Source of the DNA: G963662905 sp963676725
Lineage (GTDB): Bacteria; Bacteroidota; Bacteroidia; Bacteroidales; WRLA01
Length of the DNA: 64,000 nucleotides
Direction: 5' to 3'
NCBI GenBank assembly: GCA_963676725.1
Contig: OY781463.1
Span: 1,488,001 to 1,552,000 of the forward strand
Shown here piece after piece: positions 45,341-53,908 of this stretch. Each line of letters opens with the position of its first letter. Position 1 is the first letter of the stretch. The notes beneath the pieces were generated by a model, which was given only the letters and a program-made list of their open reading frames with translations, did no database searches and was not told the DNA's origin. The position numbers were made by a program, and so were the translations under genes.

Positions 45341-45932
45341 CCTGAAAAAATTTAGGGGTATTGATTAAAGCATCCTCTTTCAGGCGTTCTTTTTCCGTCT
45401 CAGGCGTATCAGGCAGTTCATCGATTTTCTTTGCCAGTAGCCGTTTATCCGGCCTTTTGCGGCCAATGGTCGCAGGATCGAGGCTGTAGATTTTATAGGG
45501 TTTGTCATACAGCTGTTTCGGGATTTCAGGAGGATCAATTTTATCTAATTGTCGCATCCGTGCCGCAGCATCAATAATTTTCTTGAAGATCTCAATATCA
45601 GCCGCATTTTCCGCAGTTTTTAGAACCAGGTCAGCAGCCCTGTCCAGTTTCTCTGCATAGATATTCCGCCACGCTTTTTTCCGTACCTCATTATCAAGAT
45701 AAAAAAAGTTCATCGCCTCGCTGAAGCGTTTCGCAGCAAGGGCAGGGGATAAGTTGTATGGCTTTTGGTAGATAAAATTGATAATTGCCTCCCTGGATTC
45801 GTAGCGGCTGTACATGCTTCGGATCAGGTCGAGCAGCTCCACATATTCAATCAGCCCACGGGGAAGGTTTCCCTTAGCCCCGGACTCGATATAAGCCAGC
45901 AGTTGGTCGTATTTACTGTCCGGTATTTTCAT
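45315..45932 (-). CDS. Phage packaging-operon protein
   Basis: 205 residues, helical, charged C-terminus (DTPETEKERLKEDALINTP). Not recognised; directly before terL, so a terminase small subunit or accessory is possible. 20-bp overlap upstream and 26-bp overlap downstream. Confidence 0.65.
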   Translation of the reverse strand: MKIPDSKYDQLLAYIESGAKGNLPRGLIEYVELLDLIRSMYSRYESREAIINFIYQKPYNLSPALAAKRFSEAMNFFYLDNEVRKKAWRNIYAEKLDRAADLVLKTAENAADIEIFKKIIDAAARMRQLDKIDPPEIPKQLYDKPYKIYSLDPATIGRKRPDKRLLAKKIDELPDTPETEKERLKEDALINTPKFFQDADEAEDY

Positions 45933-46278
45933 CTTGAGCAGGGTATAATTGTTTCAACTTTGAGGGGATATTGAGGGCCACAGTATGGATCATTTCGTCC
46001 CTGGCATTAATGAAATTACGCTTTGAAGTAAGCTTATCAAGCCGTTGCATTGCCGTAAGGTTGCCACTCTGGGCGCTGATTGTGGCCTGCATATCGATCT
46101 TAGCCTGAATCAGGAGTTTGCCCCGTTCATAATGAAAACGGAAATCAGATTGAGGATCCTGATAAGCCTCCAGTACTTCCCGAATCGAAAGATTAAAATA
46201 CATCGCAATTTGTTTCAATGTATAGCCACATCCGGCCAGCTGCTCCAGTTCTGTTATTTGCTCATCATTCAAGTTCAT
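45913..46278 (-). CDS. Helix-turn-helix protein, candidate terminase small subunit
   Basis: 121 residues. An N-terminal HTH (DEQITELEQLAGCGYTLKQIAMYFNLSIREVLEAY) is followed by an oligomerisation-like helix region. DNA binding plus position two genes before terL fit a small terminase subunit. Confidence 0.68.
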   Translation of the reverse strand: MNLNDEQITELEQLAGCGYTLKQIAMYFNLSIREVLEAYQDPQSDFRFHYERGKLLIQAKIDMQATISAQSGNLTAMQRLDKLTSKRNFINARDEMIHTVALNIPSKLKQLYPAQDENTGQ

Positions 46279-46858
46279 GCAGCGCAGATTTGTAGAATTC
46301 GTAACAATCAGGATTACTCAAGAAAAAGTACTGCTCATACTGTGCATTCTCTCCCCAGTTGCCGGAACCGGAAACAGTAAAACGGGAACCGCTAATTTCC
46401 ACCAGGCTAATCTTTGCATGGATCCAAGTATAGATCACCTCTACTGCTTTGCCGGCAATGGAAGCATTCAGATGATCCACAACCTTTGGCAAACGATAGC
46501 GGATTGAATCAGAAATATAGATCTTAATACTGCCGATTTTCCCTTTATCCTGATAGCGCAGCATGCTGTCAATAATCCTACGGTTGATTGAATACGTTGA
46601 CACAATCAGCCGATCAATATAACCCACCTCTTTAATCAGGTAAGGAATAAACGTAAAAGCATTAAACGACTTCAAGGTAAACAATAAGACCAGTTCATCC
46701 TCCTCCGGAATATGCGTTAGTTGCTTAATCGACTCAATCCGCTGCATATGCATTGTCATAAATTTAATGCACTGAGCAGCGGACTGAGGGACATCCGTAT
46801 TTGAAGCTTTTGCCGCCTGTGTGAGATCAGCTATGGAAAATAATTTACTCAAGGCCAA
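46265..46858 (-). CDS. PLD-like (HKD-type) phage protein
   Basis: 197 residues. TWIHAKISLVEI followed by FTVSGSGNWG is a single HxK...GSxN half-site of the phospholipase D superfamily; LIVSTYSINRRIIDSML forms the preceding strand-helix. A dimer could build one active site, as in Nuc-type nucleases. Lies in the packaging operon, where a nuclease or DNA-processing role is conceivable. Confidence 0.7.
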   Translation of the reverse strand: MALSKLFSIADLTQAAKASNTDVPQSAAQCIKFMTMHMQRIESIKQLTHIPEEDELVLLFTLKSFNAFTFIPYLIKEVGYIDRLIVSTYSINRRIIDSMLRYQDKGKIGSIKIYISDSIRYRLPKVVDHLNASIAGKAVEVIYTWIHAKISLVEISGSRFTVSGSGNWGENAQYEQYFFLSNPDCYEFYKSALHELE

Positions 46859-47627
46859 GCAAGCGTTTTATAAAATCATACTCCGTCTGATATAAATCGA
46901 CCCTCATTTGACGGTCCGCAGTATATTCACTCTCCGGATCATCCTCGATTTTCTTTTTATTGCGCATCAGGTTTCCATAAACCCGATCCATCTCCGCATG
47001 GAGTTCATTGCTGTTCATCTTGCTGTATTTCTCCTTCCATTCACGTTCCTGGAAGATGGGATGGATTCCCAGGATTTCCCCTTTTTCTTTGAAGTAATCC
47101 AGTTCTTCCCAGATCATGCGGTTTTCCAGATAATTTTCAACCACCGATTTAGACAGCTCCTCCAGCTTTTCAGCAGTAATTTTTTCAAATAAACCAGCAT
47201 GTGCTTTGCGGTAATTCTCATAAGCCGTCAGCATATCCGCCACCAGCACCTTAAACTCTTCCGGGCAGTTCTTTTCCTTTAGGAAAGGGAATTCCTGACG
47301 GAGTTTGATTGTCTTTTTCACATAATCAGGAATGCTGTTCATATCCGCAGCACTTGCCTGGCTTTTATGCGGGGCTTTCTTTTTGGATTGTTTCGCAATC
47401 GGAGCAGCATTTTCAATCCGTTTCGACAGCATAATTTTAAAGCCCTGTTCCGATATCCCTGCCAGTTTGCGTAATTCCTCGAAAAGCATGGCCTTTAAGG
47501 CAGGGGTTTCCACCTGACGGTTGAGGGCATTCATAAAACTACGGTTCCGGCCATAGCGGAAAAACAATTGTTTCCCGGACCCATAAGAGCGGTCGCTTTG
47601 AAAAAAATCAATGATTTGGTTTTTCAT
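46845..47627 (-). CDS. Phage packaging-operon protein, first gene
   Basis: 260 residues from ATG 47627 (MKNQIIDFFQSDRSYGSGKQLF), chosen because transcription should start near 47638. Helical and charged, no known domain. 14-bp overlap with the PLD-like gene. Confidence 0.65.
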   Translation of the reverse strand: MKNQIIDFFQSDRSYGSGKQLFFRYGRNRSFMNALNRQVETPALKAMLFEELRKLAGISEQGFKIMLSKRIENAAPIAKQSKKKAPHKSQASAADMNSIPDYVKKTIKLRQEFPFLKEKNCPEEFKVLVADMLTAYENYRKAHAGLFEKITAEKLEELSKSVVENYLENRMIWEELDYFKEKGEILGIHPIFQEREWKEKYSKMNSNELHAEMDRVYGNLMRNKKKIEDDPESEYTADRQMRVDLYQTEYDFIKRLLGLE

Positions 47628-47644
47628 GGTGCACATTTTTCATG

Positions 47645-47681
47645 TAAAATTCAGAAAGAGTACACACAAGCTAAAGGACAA
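47645..47681 (-). promoter_or_regulatory. Phage late promoter 5 (packaging operon)
   Basis: Minus strand: TTGTCCTTTA (47672-47681) and -7-like GAATTTTA (47645-47652), offset 31 bp. Confidence 0.65.
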
Positions 47682-47717
47682 CAAAAAATCCCGGAGCTTC
47701 AAAAGCGACCGGGATTT
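47682..47717 (-). terminator. Terminator of the head operon
   Basis: Minus strand stem ATCCCGG / CCGGGAT followed by a T-run that overlaps the start of late promoter 5. Confidence 0.8.
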
Positions 47718-47768
47718 AAAACAATAAATAAACCCAAAAAACAAAAAATATAGAGAGCTACCAGACTC

Positions 47769-48581
47769 CTAAGTACGTGCCTGTTCGACAGCAATATAAG
47801 AGCTCGCACCATTTTTATACACCTTAAAGGTAATGGTTGCGCCTTCCAAAGCTGTCCAGGGAGCGCCATCCTTCAGCTGGAACACAGTTCCTGCCGGGAT
47901 CGTTGGCGGATTCTCACCACCACCGCCTAAAACAGTAAAGACCATCAGATGCACAGCATCATCAATCGTAGCTATTTCAACAGCAGCAGAATGATCCTGC
48001 GTTTCATAAATCCCAGGGCCATCAGTCAGGGAAATATTCGTTTCACCCGCATCGAGCTTAATCGTACTGCCCAGATCCATTGAGCCCTCATAAATCGCCA
48101 CATCAGGGCCTTTATTCGTGCTCTTGAAAGTGAATGCAGTATGGTTTGTATCCTTGCTTTCCTCCGCATTAAAATCAAGTTGGAGCGGAGCGCAAGGAGT
48201 GCCAAATAAATCATCAGGGGTTTCACCAACGCAATGTTGGAAAATGATGCCAATGTCCCTGTTCATCCAATACGAACGAAACTCACGGATTTCCTTAGAG
48301 CTACCCGGATGTTCAAACTCACAGCCCTGGATAATCCCGCGTTTATCCGGATCCCCTTCAGAAACGCTGGTGTTTTTGATTGTGGACTTGGTGAACTCCA
48401 GTACCTGGACATGGCAGCCGGATTTAAACCCCAAAGTGTTTGGCATGACAACACCCCCGGAATCGCGCTGGTAACCACCTGTTACCTCATTCCAGTCAAA
48501 AACGTAGGCTTTACCGATCACATCGGAACCTTTGCCTGAATTACTCCCGGGCTTTGCTACAGTTATTTTAACATAAGTCAT
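47769..48581 (-). CDS. Phage structural protein (possible tail tube)
   Basis: 270 residues, beta-rich: VKITVAKPGSNSGKGSDVIGKAYVF, SGCHVQVLEFTKSTIKNTSV, WMNRDIGIIFQHCVG. The C-terminal 80 residues (VFTVLGGGGENPPTIPAGTVFQL) resemble the repeats at the end of the major capsid protein. Follows the capsid gene by 49 bp; tail tube or decoration protein are the alternatives. Confidence 0.6.
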   Translation of the reverse strand: MTYVKITVAKPGSNSGKGSDVIGKAYVFDWNEVTGGYQRDSGGVVMPNTLGFKSGCHVQVLEFTKSTIKNTSVSEGDPDKRGIIQGCEFEHPGSSKEIREFRSYWMNRDIGIIFQHCVGETPDDLFGTPCAPLQLDFNAEESKDTNHTAFTFKSTNKGPDVAIYEGSMDLGSTIKLDAGETNISLTDGPGIYETQDHSAAVEIATIDDAVHLMVFTVLGGGGENPPTIPAGTVFQLKDGAPWTALEGATITFKVYKNGASSYIAVEQART

Positions 48582-48630
48582 AAATTATAAAAGGTATTGG
48601 CCCCCACAAAAAGCAGGGGCACAGATGGTT

Positions 48631-50760
48631 TTAGCCGCGTTCGATTTCGTAAAACTTATTATTTGAGCGGGATTTTTGCAGCTTAATGAACGTACCAGCC
48701 TCCAATGTCATGGCCTCGGTCAGCACAAAATTCCCGGAATTGGCAATGGTGCTGGAATCAGCATCAGAACCGCCAAAGATTGTATAAACAATATCATGAT
48801 CCGCATCATCCAGATTGGTGATGGCCGTAGCTTCCGTATTGGCGATGGTGATAAACTCACTGCCATTGGCCACAGAAGGAGTTGTATCATCCGCAGCAAA
48901 AGCAATCGCCCCGCTACTGGCAGTGATGCGCTGCATTTCGACCCATTTGCCGTCCGCACGTTTCTTCAAAACGATTTCATCATCCTTTTCCGGGCTCCAG
49001 TTTGCAGAGAGCACAAAATTACCCCCATTGGCAATGCTGATGCCGTTCTCCGTTGATCCGGCCTTCAATCGGACTTCCTGGCCTGTAGTCCCATCATCCA
49101 GATTGGTCAGGGCTTTTGTCTCAGAATTTGCCACACTCAGCAGACTGGAATGGAATTTCACCGAAGGGGTTACATCATCCTTGGTCAGCTTCAGGTAATG
49201 AGTTGTAGGCAGATCAATCTCATTGCAGAAAATCATCTGATGATCATAATCCTGCTGATCCGCAGAATCAAACTTTTTGCCCACCATAAATGCCCAGATC
49301 GATTCTTTCCACTGGCTCCAGACCTTCAGCTTCCAGTCCTCCTGCTCAAAATTAAAACGGCTCATTTCGTTTGGCTTATGCTCAAACAATTTGATATTGC
49401 CCTCAAGCGTCCAAATAAGCCGCTGGCAATCGCCCATATTTGGAATCGGAATAATGCGCACCGAAGGATATTCCTTCACATACATCAGATCCGCCTTATA
49501 GTCCTGATTTGTACCAAACATGGTTTCGTTGTACTTATGGTAATCAACCACCATACTGTTTGACATATACAGAACCACTTTGCCCGAATCACGGAGCACA
49601 TCAGGGATCATACTGGTACCAAGACGGATCTTTTCGCCAATATTTGAGACCGAAATATCACCCAAAACAAAAGCCTTGATTTGGAAATTAGCAATTTTCT
49701 TGCGCAGGAACTCACGCAAACCATCAGCAGCACCCAAAGCAGTACCCGGCTCATTGAGAACAGGATTCACACGGCGTCCCATAATGCGGCGGATCTCACG
49801 CTCATTATGCAGTTTTTTCAAGGTTTCCACCATGATAAACTCCACAAAGCTCCACTTCATCGAAGACGAACCCTCCTTATTCAGATAACCGATCCAAGAT
49901 TTTTCAAGCTCTTTGAGGTTTGTGAACTTATGCGCGAACATCACATCATACATGCGCAGCTCTTCCGGCTCAAAATTGTAATTGCCTTTTACAACATTAT
50001 CGAAATCAGAAGAACTGTTGTCCGCTTGGGAGAATTCACCCAGGAAGATATTGATCAGTGTTGCACGATCCTGATAACCCGATTCAAGCCCAAACACCCT
50101 TTCCAGGGAAGGGAGCTTCATCAGGAAAGATTGGATCCTGTCCTGTTTGCGGATGCGATAGAAATCTCCCAGATCCTCCTTCAGTGTCGAATAATCCATA
50201 GAAGATTCCACAGCAGTAGGGATATTGATGCCGCGGCGTTCCATAATGGCAGCATATGCCCTGAGGTTGTAAGGCCTACTTTGGTCGATCTTCATCAAAG
50301 GTGAATTGACACCAAATAAGAACTCCTTATTTTCCGGATCAAAGTCCGTACTTTCCTCACCAGCCTTTGGAGGTTTGATAAGCGATAAAATATCCTCAGG
50401 GGCATTGCTCATTTTTGCAATCAGTTCCTTTTGGTTTGCAATGGTTTGGTTTAAGGCCACAATTTTACTCGTCAATCCATCCTTTCCCGAACTCGCATCA
50501 GCAAGCTCTTGCTTCAGCTGATCCCGTTCCTCGGTCAAAGCGTTTAGCTGCAGCTGCTGTTCCCCGATTTTGGGATCAGGCGTATCGCCCTCCGCAAGCG
50601 ATGTTTCAAAAGCTGTTACAAAATCTTCACCGAAAGCATCGGTGAGCGCCTGCCTTTGCTCCTCAGTAACAACACATTTGCCCTCATCGTTTTTCGAGAA
50701 GGCCTCAATGTTCAGAAAGCTTAATACAGCCGGCAGAATGGCTTTGATATTGAATTTCAT
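48631..50760 (-). CDS. Major capsid protein with scaffold-like N-terminus and C-terminal repeats
   Basis: 709 residues. Residues about 60-120 form a coiled coil (LNALTEERDQLKQELADASS...), like a delta/scaffold domain. The central part (about 150-520) contains RAYAAIMERRGINIP and the IRLGTSMIPDVLRDSGKVVLYMS segment expected of HK97-like major capsid proteins in Bacteroidota phages. Two tandem domains of about 85 residues end the chain, each with VANxETxAxTNLDD and SIANxGNFVL, probably surface decorations. The protease gene is coupled upstream by ATGA. Confidence 0.82.
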   Translation of the reverse strand: MKFNIKAILPAVLSFLNIEAFSKNDEGKCVVTEEQRQALTDAFGEDFVTAFETSLAEGDTPDPKIGEQQLQLNALTEERDQLKQELADASSGKDGLTSKIVALNQTIANQKELIAKMSNAPEDILSLIKPPKAGEESTDFDPENKEFLFGVNSPLMKIDQSRPYNLRAYAAIMERRGINIPTAVESSMDYSTLKEDLGDFYRIRKQDRIQSFLMKLPSLERVFGLESGYQDRATLINIFLGEFSQADNSSSDFDNVVKGNYNFEPEELRMYDVMFAHKFTNLKELEKSWIGYLNKEGSSSMKWSFVEFIMVETLKKLHNEREIRRIMGRRVNPVLNEPGTALGAADGLREFLRKKIANFQIKAFVLGDISVSNIGEKIRLGTSMIPDVLRDSGKVVLYMSNSMVVDYHKYNETMFGTNQDYKADLMYVKEYPSVRIIPIPNMGDCQRLIWTLEGNIKLFEHKPNEMSRFNFEQEDWKLKVWSQWKESIWAFMVGKKFDSADQQDYDHQMIFCNEIDLPTTHYLKLTKDDVTPSVKFHSSLLSVANSETKALTNLDDGTTGQEVRLKAGSTENGISIANGGNFVLSANWSPEKDDEIVLKKRADGKWVEMQRITASSGAIAFAADDTTPSVANGSEFITIANTEATAITNLDDADHDIVYTIFGGSDADSSTIANSGNFVLTEAMTLEAGTFIKLQKSRSNNKFYEIERG

Positions 50761-51626
50761 ATGGAATAAATTTGAGATTTGATTGAATTGGCTAATCCTT
50801 GTTTGTAGGTATAATGAATTACCTCTTCGAGGTTCATAATATCATGGCAAAGCCCTTTTTCTATAGCCTCTTGCGCAAAAAACATCCGTCCGCTAAACAC
50901 ATCGCTCTGATCATCAGCAATGCCCAGATTCTCACGAATGGCCGCATGAAACCTTTCATTAATAAAATCCAGGCGTTCGGTAATTGGTTTCTCATCCCCA
51001 TCCAAAAGTGCACGCACTTCCTCATCCTTAAATTGGGATTTAGAAGCATAGAGCTCATAGACAGTAATATTGAGCTTCTCCTTCAGGAAATTATTGATAT
51101 CCTGAAAAGAAGTTTTTACCCCCACGCTCCCAAAGCGATCCAGCTCAGAACTCGCAATTATACGCTTTGTCGCACTCGCCAGCCACATAGCGCCGGAAGC
51201 GGCCATGTTCATCACATAAGCCACCACCGGCTTTTCAGAGGTTTTTATTTTTAAGGCGGTGATATCCGTATAAAAAACGGTCCCGCCCGGGCTGTTTATC
51301 AAAAGTAGAATGCTGTTAATCTTAGGATTGGATTGCGCACGATCCAGAAAACCCACAATTTCCTGGGATTTCCAGGGCACAATCACACCGGAAACAGGAA
51401 TAACCGCCACACTGTTCTCAGGGATATCAGGATCATCAATAGACCATCTGTTGACCACGGAAACATTTTGCGCCTGCACCACATAAGCCTTATCCGTTTT
51501 CAGGAGAGCAGAAACATCAATGCGGCCACCATTCAAAAAATGCAAAGCAAGCGGAAAGGAATTGATCAAGGTTCCATTATGAATCAACCAGTCGGCATTA
51601 AGAAGTTGGGTGATCTGAGCGTCCAT
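50757..51626 (-). CDS. Head maturation protease, S49/SppA-like
   Basis: 289 residues. Motifs: VIPVSGVIVPW, LLLINSPGGTVFY, MNMAASGAMWLASAT with Ser144 as nucleophile, and YASKSQFKDEE with Lys200 as general base. Expected to cleave the capsid N-terminal scaffold domain during prohead maturation. First gene behind late promoter 6. Confidence 0.88.
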   Translation of the reverse strand: MDAQITQLLNADWLIHNGTLINSFPLALHFLNGGRIDVSALLKTDKAYVVQAQNVSVVNRWSIDDPDIPENSVAVIPVSGVIVPWKSQEIVGFLDRAQSNPKINSILLLINSPGGTVFYTDITALKIKTSEKPVVAYVMNMAASGAMWLASATKRIIASSELDRFGSVGVKTSFQDINNFLKEKLNITVYELYASKSQFKDEEVRALLDGDEKPITERLDFINERFHAAIRENLGIADDQSDVFSGRMFFAQEAIEKGLCHDIMNLEEVIHYTYKQGLANSIKSQIYSI

Positions 51627-51640
51627 GCAGCTTTTTGATA

Positions 51641-51677
51641 CAATATTATAATGTATCGAAGCCGCACTAAAGGACGT
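51641..51677 (-). promoter_or_regulatory. Phage late promoter 6 (protease-capsid unit)
   Basis: Minus strand: ACGTCCTTTAG (51667-51677) and -7 element TAATATTG (51641-51648), offset 31 bp. Confidence 0.7.
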
Positions 51678-52129
51678 TACACCGGAGGCTGCAACCAGCT
51701 CGCCCTACGGTTCATCGAACACGAAAAAGTAAAATTAAAGCCTGTGCCCTGTTTCTCAGAAGTATAGGGAGCATTAAATTTAACCCCAATTTTTTTGCTG
51801 CCAATGATGCGCTTTTTACCATCAGGGAACTCAAGCAATAATATAAGGTATTGAGCATCCATTTGCTCCAGCTCCGGATCCTTATCGCGGGAAGCATCAG
51901 GAAGATAACCACTCACCTCATAATACCAATAACGGTTCCCATTGCGGAAAGAAGGCGTTTCTTTCAGTTTCAGGCTGCCCGCAGTCGAAAAGAAATCCAA
52001 CCAGCTGCCCGTATTAAAGCTGATAAAGGCATGATTATACTCCAGGCCGGGCTCGAAAGAAGCTATATTCCCCAGCATTTGGTAGCTGATGCGGCTTAGA
52101 TTACTATAAAGGCTTGCAGATTTTTCCAT
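51677..52129 (-). CDS. Phage protein of the head region
   Basis: 150 residues, beta-rich, not recognised: YNHAFISFNTGSWLDFF, GNRYWYYEVSGYLPD, GSKKIGVKFNAPYTSEKQGTGF. Position upstream of the protease suggests a head or tail completion function. Confidence 0.65.
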   Translation of the reverse strand: MEKSASLYSNLSRISYQMLGNIASFEPGLEYNHAFISFNTGSWLDFFSTAGSLKLKETPSFRNGNRYWYYEVSGYLPDASRDKDPELEQMDAQYLILLLEFPDGKKRIIGSKKIGVKFNAPYTSEKQGTGFNFTFSCSMNRRASWLQPPV

Positions 52130-52174
52130 TTAGGACAAATTTACCGATTAAGTGACCGAATAAGGCTTGATTTT

Positions 52175-52669
52175 CTAGTCATACTCCTCCAGAAGCCTGG
52201 AAGAATAGCGATAAAGCGATTCAAATTTGATATCATCCTCAGTAAGGCCATATTTTTCCATAAAAGATTTTAATATCTCCGTGCGCAAAATATTCCTCCG
52301 TAAATGCCTCACCAGGTAGCGATGAAAAGCCAGATTGAAATCCTCGCGCACCTCCTTCCGGAACTCAATTTTATTGGATCGGGAAAGATAATTGTAAGAA
52401 GCAATATTTTTGCGACGGTTGAAAGGAAGAATAATGCACACATTCTCACGCGAAGGAGCAGAAGGCCGGAAATAATCCATGACCGCCTCCCGATCATGCA
52501 CCGGAAAGCTCGCTTGGCTATAATAATTGCTCACTTTACGGATCAAGCTGATATTGTATGCACTTTTGCGCGAAAACTGAAGCGGCTGCCTATGGTTCGT
52601 ACTGCAATGGAGTAGAAATTTTACAAGATAAGGCTTCAATTCGATGTTCACTGTAATTTTGCCGGGCAT
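52175..52669 (-). CDS. Conserved-looking phage protein
   Basis: 164 residues from ATG 52669 (MPGKITVNIELKPYLVKFLLH); the longer frame to 52759 is less likely. Basic, helical C-terminal half (HRYLVRHLRRNILRTEILKSFMEKYGLTEDDIKFE) suggests nucleic-acid binding. No family recognised. It lies next to the repeat cluster and could be the factor that binds it. Confidence 0.6.
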   Translation of the reverse strand: MPGKITVNIELKPYLVKFLLHCSTNHRQPLQFSRKSAYNISLIRKVSNYYSQASFPVHDREAVMDYFRPSAPSRENVCIILPFNRRKNIASYNYLSRSNKIEFRKEVREDFNLAFHRYLVRHLRRNILRTEILKSFMEKYGLTEDDIKFESLYRYSSRLLEEYD

Positions 52670-52832
52670 AACAATCGTATATAAGTATGAATTATCCGGC
52701 AAAATTGCAAGTGCATTGGATAGAATGCAATGGCATTGAGTACTTTGTACCCAAATCAAAGAAAAAAACAGAAACCGCAGAAAATCCGCATTTACCTCCG
52801 ACCCCCATCAGCTAGTGGCCGATTTTGCACCC

Positions 52833-53048
52833 ATTTTGTAATTAGCTCTATAAACCTCTGGCCTACAATCCAATAAACCCATTACAAAAAATAATCCAAT
52901 TTGTACGGCATTGATTTTCAATACGTACAAAAATTACAAAACGACATCGTTTTGTAATTTCGATGCTTTTTCGTCAAAAAAGAAGATTTTCCACCAGAGA
53001 TTTTTTCACCGATTACAAAACAAGAATCATTTTGTAATTTTTTTGTAA
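52833..53048. repeat. Cluster of TTTTGTAAT/ATTACAAAA sites
   Basis: At least six half-sites: 52834, 52881, 52932, 52949, 53012 and 53030, plus a near match at 53042. Two pairs form palindromes: AAATTACAAAACGA with its exact complement (52931-52944, 52947-52960) and ATTACAAAA/TTTTGTAAT (53012-53038). Looks like operator or iteron sites. 52670-53241 holds no gene. Confidence 0.7.
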
Positions 53049-53241
53049 CTCCCTTAAAAGACTGTATTCCAACATACTAAATTCTTATAATTACAAATTA
53101 CAATAAATAATATAAATAGAGGGAAGGGGAGTAAGCAAGCCAAAGGCCGGCAGGCTGAACTTTTACGGCTTTGGAGAAGAAGAAAAAAGCTGTCCCTTCG
53201 GGACGATAATTAAAAAAAATACAAGATCGGAGATGTATGGA

Positions 53242-53415
53242 TTGTGAATAATATTCTACATTTGTGGAAATAGAAATTGTAGATAAGATGAAATTGGAGA
53301 TACTGATATGCTATTTGTTTGAAAGAAAGGGTGTTGTGAATTGACCTAGTTCTGGCAAAGTGGGTGTATTGGTTATAGGGTGGGGCTTATATGCAGTAGT
53401 TGTGTGCTATGCGAA
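53242..53415 (+). promoter_or_regulatory. Leader element B (diverged copy) upstream of the R-M genes
   Basis: TACATTTG (53257-53264) is followed after 23 nt by an ATG (53288), the same layout as elements A and C. The distal part GGGTGTATTGG...GCTTATATGCAGTA matches element C. The frame from this ATG hits TGA at codon 19 and then continues with GVLVIGWGLYAVVVCYAK. A hydrophobic small frame to 53581 is not called as a gene. Confidence 0.5.
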
Positions 53416-53572
53416 AAAAGCCGATCGAACAAACAGCACACTTGTAAATCGCACGAATCAACCCAAAACCAAAATTTACAAAAGAGCTATTCTTCCCTAC
53501 GCATTTTGGTGCATGTTGATAAGTCTGTGGATAAATCTTACTGCCCGAATTTCAGGAGCAAATATTTTTTCA

Positions 53573-53580
53573 TACATTTG
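53573..53580 (+). promoter_or_regulatory. -7 element for the R-M regulator
   Basis: TACATTTG matches TAnnTTTG; transcription should start near 53587. Confidence 0.5.
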
Positions 53581-53608
53581 ACAAATAATGTCAAGAACAA
53601 TATTTCAA

Positions 53609-53908
53609 ATGGATTATATTGGAGATATAATAAGAAAGAGAAGAGAAGAAAAAGGAATGCTACTACGACAGCTTGCTGCTATTGTTGAAGTTGATTCCGC
53701 AATTCTTAGCAAGATTGAAAGAGGCGAACGTAAAGCCCGTCGTGAGCAAATTGTTAATATTTCCAAAGCGTTAGAACTTGACGAAAAGAAAATGTTGATT
53801 GAATACCTGAGTGAAAACATAGCGTATGAGATACTTCACGAAGAATCTGCAAATGATGTGTTGAAAGTTGCTGAAAGCAAAGTTAAGTACCTAAGAAATC
53901 ATAAATAG
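53609..53908 (+). CDS. XRE-family regulator (C-protein-like) of the R-M system
   Basis: 99 residues from ATG 53609 (MDYIGDIIRKRREEKGMLLRQLA); an ATG at 53588 would be at the transcript end. HTH_3 domain: LLRQLAAIVEVDSAILSKIERGERKAR. Small XRE proteins just upstream of R-M genes act as controllers that time endonuclease expression. The stop abuts the R-M start. Confidence 0.85.
   Translation: MDYIGDIIRKRREEKGMLLRQLAAIVEVDSAILSKIERGERKARREQIVNISKALELDEKKMLIEYLSENIAYEILHEESANDVLKVAESKVKYLRNHK

Noticed and set aside
52102..52136. Seventh late promoter before the gene starting at 52129
   Set aside because: The TTTGTCC box is present, but the position 31 bp away does not read as xAnnTTTG and lies inside the gene.
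53360..53581. Hydrophobic 73-residue gene before the XRE regulator
   Set aside because: It begins with GTG inside leader element B, is cut from the element's ATG by TGA, and overlaps the regulator's promoter; probably not translated.
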